From positions 10,135,135 through 10,199,134 of the forward strand of contig NC_135255.1 in assembly GCF_964204865.1 (NCBI RefSeq): DNA of 64,000 nt, written 5' to 3'. Under the pieces are notes generated by a model, which saw only the letters and a program-made list of their open reading frames with translations, was not told the DNA's origin and did not search any database. Positions 8,347 through 21,600 of this stretch are shown here, piece after piece. A program made the translations under genes and the position numbers. The stretch's first letter is position 1, and every line of letters starts with the position of its first letter. The stretch comes from Styela clava. Lineage: Eukaryota; Chordata; Ascidiacea; Stolidobranchia; Styelidae.

Positions 8347-11268
8347 CAGTGGCGGCGCGTGGTCATTTTGACAACCGGGGCAAGCTACTGCGGGACCAAG
8401 TCACCCCCATCTACGGGGACAGGATGAGCGCTGTAAGTTCTCCCATCATTTTATGAGTATAAAAACCATTCCATCGGTAACAACCAATCGGCAAAAGCGA
8501 CAATTTTTAACGATAAGAAAGTGTCTTTAAAACCGGTCCAAGTCAAGGGATTAATAAATAGAGACATAGTTTATTTTGAAACCTCTTTCAAAAGGAAAAG
8601 CAATATTTACCCAGATAAATACAATGACATATTAACAGAAACTTCGGGAAAGCAGACAAAACCTAAAATAAGGTTTAAAACGTTACTATGAAGAAAGGAA
8701 AGCTAATGCAAAGATAAGGACATGCGTCGCTCACTCATAGATATATATGCTGCTAGACTTCTACTGCTTGAACATATATGCAACACGCCGCGGTTTCTTG
8801 GAAGCAAAATGCTCAATAACGCGCTGATTAAAGTCATGCATCCCAGAAATAACGTCTCTGTGAATGGATAAAACAGCCAAGGAATTTAATCCATCTTGCT
8901 TCATTGTGTTTCTGAGATACGTTTTAATACGCTTCAGCTTGCTGAATGTTCGCTCTGCGTCGGCGGAAGAAATAGGCGTCGTCAAAATGATGTCCAGAAA
9001 TTTTGCAGACGCCGCAAAGGTAGTTACTAGAGTGTTATCTATGAGGAACCCATAGAGCGCGCAAGTTGATGTGATGTTCAAAAAAGTTTGATTGGTGTAT
9101 ATACATCGCAATTCATTTTCCAATTTACCCACGTTTATCATGGGGTAAAATTTGGAGACAGTGGCCAACAAATGGATGGGAAATTGACGTGCAAATTTTG
9201 AAAAATTTTTGGGGTTCATCAAAGAGAACGCGGCAAGGTGTTCAGTGCGCAGACGATCGCCTATTTGATTCACCAGAATGTCACAGCATTCCTTTGCAGA
9301 CAAAATCAAACGCTGCGTTGTTTGCCCGCGGCGTAAAGAAGCACTCCATGTGTCGTCGTATTTTATTGTTTCCCGGATACGAGATACAGCATCGCAGAAG
9401 TCTGAAATACACGACTGCACAGACGCTCCATCCATTAGCCTTGACTGCAATGCGCCCTATAATACATCCACGTGATAGAATATTGTGGAGAAAAAAGCGA
9501 GAAAAAATGAAAACTCACCATCTTCTAGCAGACGCTTTAGGCCTGCCGCCTCGCTCACAGAGCGTTCGTCCCAAACCGGAGAACTCTGAATGCCATTGAA
9601 ACACTCAATGAGCTCAGACCTAATTTCGGACACGCCCTGCACCACGCGTGATTGGAAGTTCCAACGTGTTGGTGCACAAGCTGGGAGACGGCGGCTACAT
9701 ATCTGGCGAAGGAGGTCAGAGCGCTTCGGCGAAACGGAAAAAAAATGAAGAAAACCCCGAAACATTTGCAAAAAATATACGGACGAGAGGGGTATCAAGA
9801 CACATATTTTTAATAACGAGGTTAAATTGGTGTGCATAACAATGTAAAAAATGCGCATGAGGAAAATCTACTTGAACACCATGTTTCGACCCACTCATGA
9901 CTGCCGCGCCGTCGGTCGGTAAATCTCTCGGTAGGTTTACCATCTTTCACAAACCGAAAAATCACAGCCAGTTGGGAAACGCACGTGATGTCAGTTGTCT
10001 CGTCAGACTGAATCGAAAGGAACTGGCAATTCTCAATTTCCAGAGCCAAATGTTGTAATTAAATTTTATACATTGAGTCGAGCAAATCATTTTGGATATC
10101 CTTAGATGTCCCTTTCGAAACAGTTGCGGCATCAAGATGATCTCTCAATACTGTATCTAAGGATGCGGTGTATTCCACCATATCCAAAAATACCCCTCTA
10201 TTAGAAGAGCCAGCCCGTTCATCGTGCCCACGGAGGGACAGCTCGTGACAACCAATGAACTTCAAAACATCTATCAATCGACCTAGAACATGGCGGTTTT
10301 TCTCGACGTTTTGGTTGTGCCGACGAATAGAAACCGCGCGTCCTTCATCCAACTGTGCTGCAATATTAACATTTCGCAATGTTCGGTATTTTACTGCATT
10401 GTCCAGATGCTCCATAGAAGATTGATGATCCCTGGCACGCTCGGAAAGATGTTTAAGATCTCTAAAACCAAATTTACACCAACGTGAGTCACGGGCGGTA
10501 GCAAAAAGTAGGCAATAAAAACAAAAAAGTGCATTTTTGTCCTCGCTGTAACACAACCATTCGTGTTTTTTATACCAAGTTTCTGCGCAGAATGTACGCC
10601 GACGCTTTCCTCCGTCATGGGATTGTTCCAGTGAACAATTTTTTGGTTGATAAGGCCCAAGACGTTGTACCTCTAATTTTTGTTCCAGCGGCAGCTGCGA
10701 AAACGGAGTGCGAAGTAGTGCATCAACCTTATTCATTATGAGGTCTAAGGCTAAGAAATGCGAAGCCGGAAAGAAGTGAGGAGCTCAAAAGGAATGTGGA
10801 AAATCGAAAGCAAATGGACTAAAGGTCTCTAACTGATTCAAATAGCGAAACAAGCGACAAAAACGAAGGCGAGGAAACTATCAACTCTTCAAGCAACCAA
10901 CGAACGAGAAGGAATGCGTGAATATGTCAACACGTTGTTGTAAGAAACGTCGGCATTGTGTCGTCATAATTTCGGGGCTAGCCCCGATGATTTAGTAAAA
11001 GAAACAGAAAACAAACGAGACAAACGCGGCGAGTGGAAGATAAAAGAGAGAATACGATATACAATGAGCAACCGGGGCAAAATCGGCGTCGCCCCGTCGA
11101 CGTTCGGCGAAGGCTTTGCGAGCGAAAAATGAACCATGTCGGGAGAATATGGCTAGTGTAGACAGTCTGTGCAACCGATATTGAGGTATTTTTCGAATAT
11201 TTTTTATTATACCGAAAAAAAACAACCGGGGCATTGCCCCGGTTGGCCCTATTGACGCGCCGCCACTG
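8347..11268 (-). mobile_element. Full-length hAT transposon, 2.9 kb
   Basis: The termini are CAGTGGCGGCGCGT at 8347 and its exact inverse ending at 11268. They are flanked by a perfect 8-bp duplication AGCTTCAG (8339-8346 and 11269-11276). Subterminal GGGGC-rich palindromes, for example CCGGGGCATTGCCCCGG at 11227-11243, lie near the right end. It carries a minus-strand transposase with a TTF-type zinc finger at its start and an hATC domain at its end, which suits the Tip100/ZMYM-related branch of hAT. The complete ends mean it inserted fairly recently, but the transposase frame is already broken. Confidence 0.92.
8761..10736 (-). pseudogene. hAT transposase (TTF zinc finger + hATC), broken
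   Basis: Reading the minus strand from 10736, the protein begins with a TTF-type region: RRTFCAETWYKKHEWLCYSE, then FCFYCLLF, then WCKFGFRDLKHLSERARDHQ with the closing His. After a single in-frame stop at 10059-10061 comes FLSIQSDETTDIT, holding the first catalytic Asp. TDGAAVMSG then HCYAHQFNLV form the second catalytic block (9716-9943, other frame). PTRWNFQSR follows. Another in-frame stop at 9457 precedes the C-terminal hATC dimerisation segment TPISSADAERTFSKLKRIKT (around 8920-8980). At least two stops and two frameshifts make it non-functional. The zinc finger would bind the element ends and the RNase H-like fold would cut and join DNA. Confidence 0.88.
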
Positions 11269-11276
11269 AGCTTCAG

Positions 11277-11411
11277 TATGCTTAACAGCGTCTTGGTCTG
11301 ATCTGGAACATTTTCCCACATTGTACAAGCCCTCTTTTTGCCATGACCAAAGAAGAAAGACGTTGTGTCATACCCTGTTAGAGCGTGAAATAGGGGTAAA
11401 CTCTGCGACTT
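11277..11411 (-). pseudogene. CXC-like cysteine-rich protein, 5' part (decayed)
   Basis: On the minus strand, SLPLFHALTGYDTTSFFFGH followed by GKKRACTMWENVPDQTKTLL matches the FHALTGCDTTSxFxGKGKK hallmark of the same protein family as the CXC fragment at 7670-8338. Removing the hAT and one copy of its duplication joins the two parts in the same frame, so they were one gene before the insertion. Confidence 0.7.
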
Positions 11412-11520
11412 TTCCTACCCGAGATTCTTGGACATTTTATGAATCGGTGGAATCCTTTGATTCTTTCCCGTTCCAAACATGATTCAGAGTTCTGAAACTT
11501 CAACTTGATCGAGGGATGCT

Positions 11521-11975
11521 ACTGTACATGCGTGCCAAGTTTCATGCTTGCATCCAAAAGTGCAGGAGTATATATCTAAATAGTACAATTGTCCCCACTA
11601 GTTATTGGGGAGTCTTTGTGGAATATATTTTTTGAAAATATAATTACTTCAATCGTTTTTCTATTTATTTCCTTTTGTACCACTAAGGCGACGTTAGATA
11701 TAGTTTAGAATAATCAACGATTCCAGCCGATTTTGAGCTGAAATGTAATGCAAGTTTTCCGTTTTTATCTGACTGAGATACTAATGCCAGAGTTAAGAGA
11801 ATGAATTTATCTTTATTATTATATATGATGACGATATGATAGCTCCAAGATAACAGTAATCCGTCAGTTAGGCTATGAGATATAAATTTTATATTTTCAC
11901 CAGCTTTACGTGGCTATGAGTTTGAAAGTAAACCATTGGCGATGGCAGTTGATTGAGCACAAGAGGAACTGCTTT
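11521..11975. repeat. Right arm of the ~455-bp inverted repeat
   Basis: Reverse-complement partner of 7199-7655, with scattered substitutions and small indels. Its inner end carries the same GCATGCTTGCATCCAAAAG motif found alone at 6818-6905. The outer end lies near 11975, where similarity to the left arm stops. No target duplication was found outside the arms. Confidence 0.85.
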
Positions 11976-13353
11976 TATCTGTTGCGGGCTTGGTGTTGTC
12001 ATATTCAGACTGTCCATCAGCCGACCCAAAAATTAATACTGGTATTCCATTCCTCCTATTTTTATCAAGCCAGTAATTGTCTGTTAATTGTTTCAGAACA
12101 ATCTTTCCTAGCAAAGAAACTGGATCGAATCACGAATGGGGGACTTAGTTTGATTTTTTGGACACGAATGAGGGATTTCATTTGACTGTGGTTCTTGATC
12201 ATCTTCGAAGACGAGTTACAAATTTCCAACATTCAAATGATTGTGTGTTCTAATGTCGACCTCCCTTAGGTGGCCAGAGTATAGCCTACTAATGACAGTA
12301 ACCTTATCAGGAATATATGAGATTTCAGACAATATTCTTAAAACGGGTATTGATGAATCGGCATATTCCTTTTTTGAATTTAGTATGAAGCCTGATGACC
12401 AAGGTTTAAATCAATGGTCTGCGTATAAAAAAACTGCCAAGTTCGCATCGATGGTGGTATGTAGCCTACGCTCGGATGTGGTTTTCGATATAAATTGCAT
12501 TGTTATGTTTAATTTAGCTTTTCTCGGGGATCTTGACTTCCACTCCAAAAATAAGCGCCTATTAAACAAAGTCTTCCCAAATTTGATGGGAGACTTCAGT
12601 TCAATAAAATAAGACTGTTTAGATGGGTTGGGAACCCTGAACTGAAATCTATGTGGTTGGGAACCACTGGTCTTGTCTTGAGGATAAGTTTTCCAGACGA
12701 TATTCGTCACATATTTCTAAATCGGTGCTGTGCTGGGTGAGGAAAACATCAAGTGATTAGCATGCCCGAATAATTTATATAAAACTCTTTTTTGGTATTG
12801 TTCAAAAATCAACTCTAAACAGTCAATGTTTACCTTGTTGTGTACTAGATAAATATTAATAGCTGCTGCCATTCTCACTTCCAATTCAAGCCAAGGTGCG
12901 AATTTGTCGTCTTGAACGAATACAATTCAAACATCGGAAAGTCTAGAAAATTTTCCCTGCACATTATAAAAGAAGAGCCAAATACTGTACAAGAATCTTT
13001 GATAAAAGTATTTCAACCGTTTATGCTCCATTTCCGCGCGAAGGACACGTTAACATAGACACGCTCGAAGACCGGTCACGCACCGGTGGTGTTAGTTTAA
13101 TCTATTGTTCGTCCTCCCGCAACTGCAAAGTTATTCACTCACAGGAAACCTTTGCACACTCAGTCTGAGCTGTATCCTAACTCAAGATAACATTCTCGTT
13201 TAACTTCGTCGTAGGTCAGTAGGCACTAACGCCGGGAGCTTGAATGCTTTTTATTCCAGTGTTTACCTTTGCTTCATTATTTTAACAGGTTTCAAACAGA
13301 ATAATAGTTTATATCCGTATATATGTAACTTATATTGATATTTCCTAAAAAAA
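11976..13353. other. Repeat-derived/intergenic stretch before the calumenin cluster
   Basis: The first part still has short open frames related to the repeats on its left. From 12253 to 12612 there is one plus-strand open frame of about 120 codons that I cannot relate to any family. It has no splice-site support and may be chance or a repeat fragment. A CT-rich 3' splice site before the first calumenin gene is listed separately. Confidence 0.45.
13270..13288 (+). promoter_or_regulatory. Candidate 3' splice site 65 bp upstream of calumenin gene 1 start
   Basis: TTCATTATTTTAACAG/GT is an acceptor-like T-rich tract ending in AG at 13288. Similar acceptors precede the other two calumenin starts, so each gene may have a non-coding first exon or receive a spliced leader. 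Confidence 0.4.
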
Positions 13354-16300
13354 ATGATGAAAGTTGTGATCTTTGTGTGTGTGATTGGAATTGCATTGGC
13401 AGGAGTTGCGAAAAAAAACAGAGTAGTCGAACCAAAACCACTAAGTGATGAAGAGCCAGGATCAAAAGAGTATGATCATGAGGCTTTTCTGGGAGAGCAG
13501 CAAGCTGCGGAATTTGATGAACTTCCTCAAGAAGAAAGCCAAAGAAGACTTGGGTAAGATCTGGAATTGAAGAAATTCTGGAATACCAGCCTGTCCGTCC
13601 ACAAAATACCGGTACTGCAGTACAGCAGTACTATACAGTCTGACAGTTGTATGGTTAATGCTGTAATGCATAACGTTAAATGAAATATTTTACTGCAGTG
13701 GATAGATGGAATAAACAGACACAAAGTATCTTTGCGTCATCTTGTCATTTGATTGTTAGATTCAGGGTTTGATCAAACGCATTATGTCATTTAATCGTTA
13801 AAATTCAATGTTCGATCAAACGTTTTAGTCTAGCAGTCTAGGTTAGACTACATGAATTTCATCTTTTTTACAGAATCATCGCTGACCGCATTGACTCAAA
13901 CAAAGATGGGAAGGTGGATAAAGAAGAATTAGCAGCGTGGATCAAAAAAGCACAAACACGGTATGTGGAAGAAGATGCAGCAACTCAAATCCAAAATATG
14001 GATGAAGACAAGGATGGTCAGATACATTGGGATGAATATTATAAATCTACATATGGCCATGTTACTGGTAAGCAATCACAGTATTGCACAGTTATTCAAT
14101 TCCAAGTATAGCCCCCACATTAAAAGATTAATTATAACAGTGACTGCGAACCCCTCTCCTATAACAGTCTCGGAATCCATAACATCAAAAATTGGCAAAC
14201 CAGCACTATGCAACAAACTCGCCACTTTATTACATTGCACTCCCAACATCATCTTTGTATGAGATTGTATTTGTCATTATCAATGTAAGTGTTAAAAGTA
14301 CAACAGCCCTAAAGTTTAATACTATCGTGTATTTTGTGTGTTAAGTTTGGCCCAAGCCTCATTTAATTTGGTTTGTGTTTTTCTGTGTGTGCTGGTGGGC
14401 AGGTACATGATATGTTTAAAATTTCTTTATGGGTTTTGCTTGCTTTCCAGAATTCTCCATTTTTAATTTGTGTTTGTTATGGAGTTTTCAAAATAAACTA
14501 TCCATTTATCTAAACTGCTGAACTGAAGGGAAGTGCAATTTGAAAATGTCACTATTAGATTCCTCTGGAAAAAATTTTTACAGTAGAATTCCAGAGTCTT
14601 TTGCGAAAAAACACAATTTTAGTCATGTGACAGCCGATGTATGTCACGATTAATTTAGATGTTATTGAGACAAGCATGGTTCAATCTGAGGTATCGGCCA
14701 TCATGAAAGATGCCTTTTTTCAAAGACTTATTTAGGGTTTGTTTTATTGAACTGAATATCAGGACATCTTGGAATCGGAGAACTGTGCCCTACTGAACAA
14801 AGTCTTGCTTAGTATATTTTTCACTATTTCGATGTCCTTTTTGTTCCCCATATTTCTGAAAAAAAATTTAATAGACTAGTATAAGACGACCAAAAATCCT
14901 TGTTTGAGGCAAGGTTAGTTAAATGCAACTCTTTAAGAAATATTCTGCTTTGTTCATGAATGGCCTATGTTGCCGACTCTGACTTGGTCTTCAAACCAAT
15001 TATCCTTTTTTTAAGATCTGTAATATATTGAAGAACCATGTCATCGCTATTACAATAAGTATTTGCCTTGTTTTTAGGATTATACAATTTTAGAAATTAT
15101 CCCACAGATATTTCAATGTTTTTTATTTTTTGAAAAAGTTTGATAGATCAACAGGCAGATCGACAACTGTCATTCGACTAAAATAATTTTTTACCTTGTT
15201 ATTGATGAATATTTTCTTCTTTAATTAAGAGGATGATATGAAGGAGGATGAAGAAAATCATGGATTTAGCTATAAAAAGATGATTGCTAGAGATGAAAAA
15301 AGATGGAAGGTACTTACCATTGGCATATTTAAGTAATTAAGCTCGTCTGATATAGCCTACTTGTGTGATGGAACTTCTATAATGCGAGATAATCTTGACA
15401 TACGGCAGAGTTTGGAAAAAAATCATATGATTCAAATTCAGGGGTGCAGTGCATGCTTGTCAATGTTACATTAACAATAATTTTAGTCATTTCTAGTGGC
15501 AGTAAAGGTTTTCTTATTTACACTCTATCTTGGCACCTTGACCTTGTGATTCAATTAGATATCTGCAAAATATTGTCCCAACCTCTCCTACAAGCTATGC
15601 TTAAATAAATGTATACAATATTATTTTCATTACAGGTTGCTAATCTTGATAATAACGATTACCTGAGTGTAGAAGAATTCCAATCGTTTTTGCATCCTGA
15701 AGAGTTTTCTCATATGAGAGATGTTGTCCTTGATGAAACTTTCACTGACATTGATAAGAATGGAGATGGTTCTATCAGTTTAGAAGAATATATTGGTTCG
15801 TTCCAATTTGGGTCAATCCAAATCATTTTGATTAATTTGGAATGATCTCACTTCAATATTTGTGCAATGTTAATTTCTTGTTTTTAATAAATTTTTTAGG
15901 TGACATGTATAATGAGGAGGAAGATGGTGAAGAACCTGAATGGGTTAAAACAGAGAGAGAACAATTTGTTGCACATAGAGATGCAGATAAAGACGGAAAG
16001 TAAGTGATAAAATTAATGTTTAATAATGAAATAACTCACTACCAAATACATCGAAACAAATATAATAAATAGTTTTAGTGTACTGAATTCTGTTTAATTC
16101 AAGCGTTTGAGAAATGAGTAATATTTGCACTTGTTCTAGTAAAAATAATTGTCAGTCTAGAAATATTATTTGATCATTAAATTTGGAATAAATTAGAACA
16201 ATTGCATAGTGGGGAACATATTCAAACAGTCGATAAGATTTTGAAAAAATTTTTTGTATCTTGTCAGGCTAAACAAAGAAGAAGTTCGATCGTGGATTCT

Positions 16301-16695
16301 ACCTGATGGGTATGATGCTGTCGAAGCTGAAACCAGTCATCTAATGTACGAAGCAGATTCTGACAAGGTAACAAGACTATTTAACATCATAGACTGCTCA
16401 ATTTAATATTGTCTCATGTCAACACTTTTGTATGTATCTTGGGAGTATTGACCCAATAACAATTCTTCCAAATAATAGGAAGCGCTTCATGTATCGTTCG
16501 ATATCAGTGACTGCTTGTACATGGTTTATTCGGAGCGAAATTTATCATTTCGCTGAAAAAAATATCTGACATATTTCTTTATCTTTTCAGGATGAAGTTT
16601 TAACGAAAGAGGAGATTCTTGAACATCATGAAACGTTCGTAGGATCGCAAGTCACCAACTGGGGAGATGATTTGAAACGCCACGATGAATTTTAA
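13354..16695 (+). CDS. Calumenin-like EF-hand protein 1 (CREC family)
   Basis: ER/secretory-pathway Ca2+-binding protein with seven coding exons: 13354-13553, 13874-14067, 15230-15309, 15636-15795, 15900-15999, 16268-16367 and 16591-16695. They give 312 aa, close to vertebrate calumenin (315). The N-terminus is a signal peptide (MMKVVIFVCVIGIALAG), followed by the family segment YDHEAFLGEQQAAEFDELP and RRLG. Six EF-hand loops are at about residues 74-85, 110-121, 161-172, 198-209, 239-250 and 275-286. The third is degenerate (Asn at positions 1 and 5, no Gly at 6). EPEWVKTEREQF is a calumenin hallmark, and the C-terminal HDEF is the calumenin ER-retrieval tetrapeptide. The exon 4 donor is GTTCGT, weaker than its paralogues' sites. 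Exon 5 is one codon shorter than in the paralogues. AATAAA lies at 17124. First of three tandem copies. Confidence 0.92.
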
Positions 16696-17123
16696 GGAAG
16701 TTATATAATATGAATATGACTGTTAGGTTATTTCAAATGCTTAGGTTGTATCAAACGCTCGCCATATTAGGCTATAAAAAAGATTGCAATACCGGGTTAC
16801 AAAATGATATTAACGCTCTTGTACTTTGATCTGTAGGAAGCAATGAACGGAACTTGATGATTTATCAAATTTTAATATCATGAGTAATTATATAACATTT
16901 TTTTTTGAAATAGTATATAATGCAAAAAATGATGCTTCCAATTTTCAAAACCTTTAGTAATTCTTACGATTCGAATAGTGCCAGAATGGCAAATATTGTA
17001 ACATTTTTAAATATCTAAAGTGCTTTCACATAGTTAAAGAGTGCCTTTTTCAAAAATAATTGAAATTTTAGACTGTAACTCAAACAATGATGTACTACGA
17101 AAAGCTGTTATGAATTTGTAGCA

Positions 17124-17129
17124 AATAAA
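17124..17129 (+). promoter_or_regulatory. Polyadenylation signal, calumenin gene 1
   Basis: AATAAA about 430 bp after the stop codon, in AT-rich 3' sequence. A second one at 17584 could give a longer transcript. Confidence 0.5.
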
Positions 17130-17208
17130 TTTAATTTCATTATCAAATATAATTTGATTTTCTTATGGTGCCTCGTTTTAATTAAAGCACATTTTAGCGA
17201 AGTTATTT

Positions 17209-17258
17209 GAATCGTTTGAAAATCTTGCATGCTGAATCGTTTGAAAATCTTGCATGCT
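17209..17258. repeat. 25-bp perfect tandem duplication
   Basis: GAATCGTTTGAAAATCTTGC plus ATGCT occurs twice back to back (17209-17233 and 17234-17258) without mismatch. It lies in the 3' flank of calumenin gene 1. Confidence 0.9.
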
Positions 17259-18519
17259 TTTGTATTTAATCATATCAAAGATTTCTTTCATTATTGAAGC
17301 TCAATGCTGTGATTGTAGCAATCTTGTTTTCGATGAATACTCGCCATTGTACTCTTGTGTGAAGTTGAATGGGATGTTATAGTTAGCCAAGAGTCAATTG
17401 ATGCAATTAATCATTTTTGTTTTTTGTCTTATAATTATGAAAGCACAATCTTGATTTGGTTTCATATTAAAATAGTTTTTCAAATTTTAAGTTTTCAAAA
17501 TTTTACACAACTTGTACTTTATGTTGCATAGTGTTTGAGATTATTTTATACAACTTTTGGAGGGAATTTCTGTATACTGCCTGAAATAAAAATCTGAAGC
17601 AATTTTTTTTCTCTAATTTTGTAAAACTGCTCTGAATATTCTTTAGTTATAAATTTGCAGAAAGATAGGAAATTTAGCTTATGTGACGAATTTCATATTC
17701 AATTTGCTCCTTAGGTATTATGGCTACCAATCAGAATCTTGTTTGTTTGAAGGGTGTGAAACCCTCGTTAGTAAAGTAATTTAAATTTTTGCTGTTTGAT
17801 TTGGATTTCCTTCATTCAATGATTGCTCTATTTTTTTTATCATTTAAAATAAATAAATTTAGTTCATAATATCTGAATATTTACAAAATAGAAAAAAGTT
17901 TGTTCGACCATATTTAGGATTCTCCTGATTTCGGATGTCAAATTTAGTATAGTCAATCTATTTAAATGATATTACATAATATGTGCTTTGTATTATTATC
18001 TATGTACTAATTGCAGTGTTATGCTTCTAAATTGCCAGTCTAAGTGCCACATTTATGAGGTAGCCATGTTATGGCCTGTTTCCTTGTTTCAGTTATTTCA
18101 CATTTTTATATGTTGGGTTGCAATATGCAATGACGGGATTTGGTTTCAAGTTGCAAAGTTATTTCAAATATTTATGTGTGCTCTCAAATATATAAGTAAA
18201 TGTTGCAAAAGGTTTTTATTCAATTCCTATAATATTATCTTCTGTATCAAGTAATATGTGGATCAAATCCAAATCTAACATAAGTAATTTTGTATTGCAT
18301 TATCAGTGATCTCCTACTTATTCATCCATACCGGCTACCGGCTACCGGCTACACAATTTGAGTTATGTGCATGCTTACTTTTGTTTTTTGTATCATGTCC
18401 CAGAAACTTATAATGATGTTACACACAAGCTATAGAGGAATGCTCATTGCCCAATGAATTTTTTGTTAATCATTGCTCCATGCTTGACAATTTCGAAAAA
18501 ACCAATTATTACAATATTT

Positions 18520-18536
18520 TTGACTTTATATTACAG
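18520..18536 (+). promoter_or_regulatory. Candidate 3' splice site 69 bp upstream of calumenin gene 2 start
   Basis: TTTTTGACTTTATATTACAG ends at 18536, a good acceptor-like tract in the 5' untranslated region. See the matching sites before genes 1 and 3. Confidence 0.4.
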
Positions 18537-18605
18537 TACAGGTATTAGTCATATTGTAGAACTAGTAGTTTGGTTAAATTAGTTGACCAAATTGTCACCA
18601 TCAAA

Positions 18606-21600
18606 ATGTCTTTGAAAAGTCTTTTGGTCGTATGTCTCCTGATTGAATTAACATTCGCTGGTCGAGTTGTTGATCAGAAATTAAGTGATGAAGAACCTGG
18701 AACACAAGATTATGATCATGAAGCGTTTGTTGGTCAAGAAGAAGCAAAAGAATTTGAGAAGTTGACACCAGAAGAAAGCAAAAGAAGACTTGGGTATGTT
18801 TACCTACCCACTTATTGCCTTTTTTTTTCAACTGAAAACCTACGTTTTTCATGGTCCTCCATTACAGATTTTCCAGAGAATTTGCCATATGTCCCTTTGT
18901 CAAACTGTTTGCTCTGAACCAGACCGTATACAAACAACCGCTGATATAAGGAGTTACTTTTATTTGGAAGGTTTCCGGTTCAGCATTGCCCCACCAACTT
19001 ATTACACCCCTTTTCTCTTTTTTTTTAGAATAATTTTTGATAGAATTGATGTAGATGGTGATGGTACTGTAGATGAAACTGAGTTACAGAATTGGATTAC
19101 CATGACGCAGAAAAAATATGTTACTGATAATACAAAGAAAGAATTTGAAAATCATGATGAAAATCAAGATGGAATTTTAACATGGGATGAATATTACAAC
19201 ATAAACTTTGGATTTTTAAAGGGTAAGACACTAAGATTTAGTTTGCTTAATTTCAATATTTTTTACAAATTCACTAGGGATTCAATGAATTGAGTTTCAT
19301 CAAGGATTTTAATTTACCCAGCGTTTTTAAAAGATTATGTTTTCGCTTGTGAAATAAGTGGATTCGATTTTGATCAAGTTTTTTTTGGAATTGTGTAAAA
19401 GAAACTAACCAATATGGTCAACTCTGGTTGATGTATTGGTAACATTTAAAGTTTCTTTTTAACCATAAAATTTTTTGCTTTATTTATCTAGCTTTAATGT
19501 TTTCTTTTGAATGTGTATGTGACTTTGTGTGTTTTTACCATTTGCTACACAATTTTCATAATTTTTCATTGGGTTCCACTATATTCATACAGATGAGGAT
19601 TGGGAACAAGGCGAGGATGAAAAATATTCTTATAAAGCTATGTTGCGTAGAGACCAAGAGAGATGGAAGGTATTGCAGATTTAATATTTATATTATATAT
19701 TTATCATTGTCAGTGATTCAAAAGTCTTGCTGCGCACTAACACAAATATATTCTGTAACATTTCTTCTGACCAAGGTCGGACTTCCTCATACATTGTCCA
19801 ATATGAGGTTTATTCATGATACATATACATAATACATTTCATATCTTGAGTCACTAGTTGTGTATGCGAGACCTGTATTTTAGCAAAAGGGGAAATTTTG
19901 AATCTATGTAATGTAATTTTAATAAGCATGAACTGGAGTACTTGATTGAATGGCCCGCTTATTGTTTTGCAAATACAGAACGAGACCAAATTTTATGGCC
20001 ATTTGATAGTTGTAATGTACATAGATTTATTCTGCATATTCTTATATTGGTTTCCAATTTTGATTGCTGCGTAGTTAGCATAGGCGCCAGCTGTGCTACC
20101 TAGCCATTGTTCATATATTTAAGGATTGTGGTTTTGTTGTTACTCATAGGCTGCTGATGAAGACGGTGATAACAGTTGTACAATTGAAGAATATCAAGCA
20201 TTTCTACATCCCGAAGAGTTTGAAAGGATGAAAGATATTGTATTGGATGAAACTATTAATGATATGGATAAAGACCAAGATGGACTTTTGGATCTTGACG
20301 AATATATAAGTAAGTAGGCCTACTTTGCTCACTAATTAGATAACAGTTAATCAAGAAGCGGGCTGTATATAATTTAGTTAAGAAATAATTTTAAATGAGG
20401 TAAATATTCTCACACTATCTTGACTCAGGGTCTGAACTTATTAGAAAAATTATAAATTTGCTCGCAAATTAGATGTCAGCTAAACAAGGAGCCATTCGTT
20501 TTTAGATGTCTGCCTAAAAAATAAAAATACCTACAAATGGTGCAATGGAGTTTCCTATTTTGGATGATTGTTTTACAAGGGTATTGGGCTATTGCCAAGA
20601 GACGTAGTTGGGCTCTTGTGGAGTTAGTCTTATTGGTTAGTCAAGTCGCCATAATTATTGCCAATGTTAACTTAAGTTTTATAATTAGAATGTTCCTTCT
20701 TGTTATCTTTTGATTAGTTCAGTCAGTGTTATAGTGTTGGCAGCCTTGAGGGCATTTACTCGCCTCTGGTGTGTGTGTGTGTGTATCTTTGACGTGGCTG
20801 TGAATATCTGAATCATTGTTTAATAATGGTTTTAGGCCACGTGTAATATAGTTGTTGGGTTGGCAATGTATAAAACATAGCTTCCTAATAACCAGAAGGA
20901 AGGAAATAATTATGCAGTGATATATTAATAAAATCATTGCCATTAATGTTACAGATCCTGTGTGCAATATAGTTTAACATTTGACAATGTAATGACTGCT
21001 GATATTATATATGTCCCATGGTTGTTGAATGAGTACTTAAAAATTGATTCTTATCCTGTTATTCATGAAAAAAAATCTTAATGCATGAACGGAAGGCTGA
21101 TATTATTAGATATCTTTTTTTTCGAAACACATTCCTTCGAATGTCTGCCGTTTTGTGTTTGCTAAACAAGCATGAAAACCTCTCAGCTCCCCCCCTGTAT
21201 CATTTTTCACTATTACCCAATTAGAATTTCGATATTGTCAGCAGAATGTTGGTTTTTGTTATCATGCATAACACTATTACCAGGTTAAGATAGATACTCT
21301 TCAAAAATAAGGTGTTTCCAATTTTTCCCTCAGTATCCATTTACTCATGATATGATGATCATGATATGTTATGGATTCTGTAAGTCAAATAATAATAAGA
21401 TTGTAATCTATTGTCTGACGATTCAATATTATTTTTTATCAAGATTGTTAGTAAGGAATGAAATACATACAATATTACAGCAATGAACTAATATGTAAAT
21501 AAACGGGTCAAATTGCCACACAGCCAAATGTCCCTGGGATAACAGTATTGCTTGTCTAATTTGGGCTTGTGCTAACATAAACCCATGGGTACCCAAAATG

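Larger units (their letters stand above)
16696..18520. other. 3' UTR of calumenin gene 1 and intergenic DNA
   Basis: Contains AATAAA sites (17124-17129 and 17584-17589), an exact two-unit 25-bp tandem repeat (17209-17258) and a short CCGGCTA triplication near 18335-18356. No further gene is evident; the open frame at 17988-18254 has no family resemblance. Confidence 0.6.

Noticed and set aside
12241..12612. 120-codon open frame before the calumenin cluster
   Set aside because: No family resemblance, no splice or promoter support, and it lies next to decayed repeats; not called as a gene.
18570..18605. Upstream in-frame ATG for calumenin gene 2
   Set aside because: Using it would put 12 polar residues before the signal peptide; the ATG at 18606 gives a normal one.
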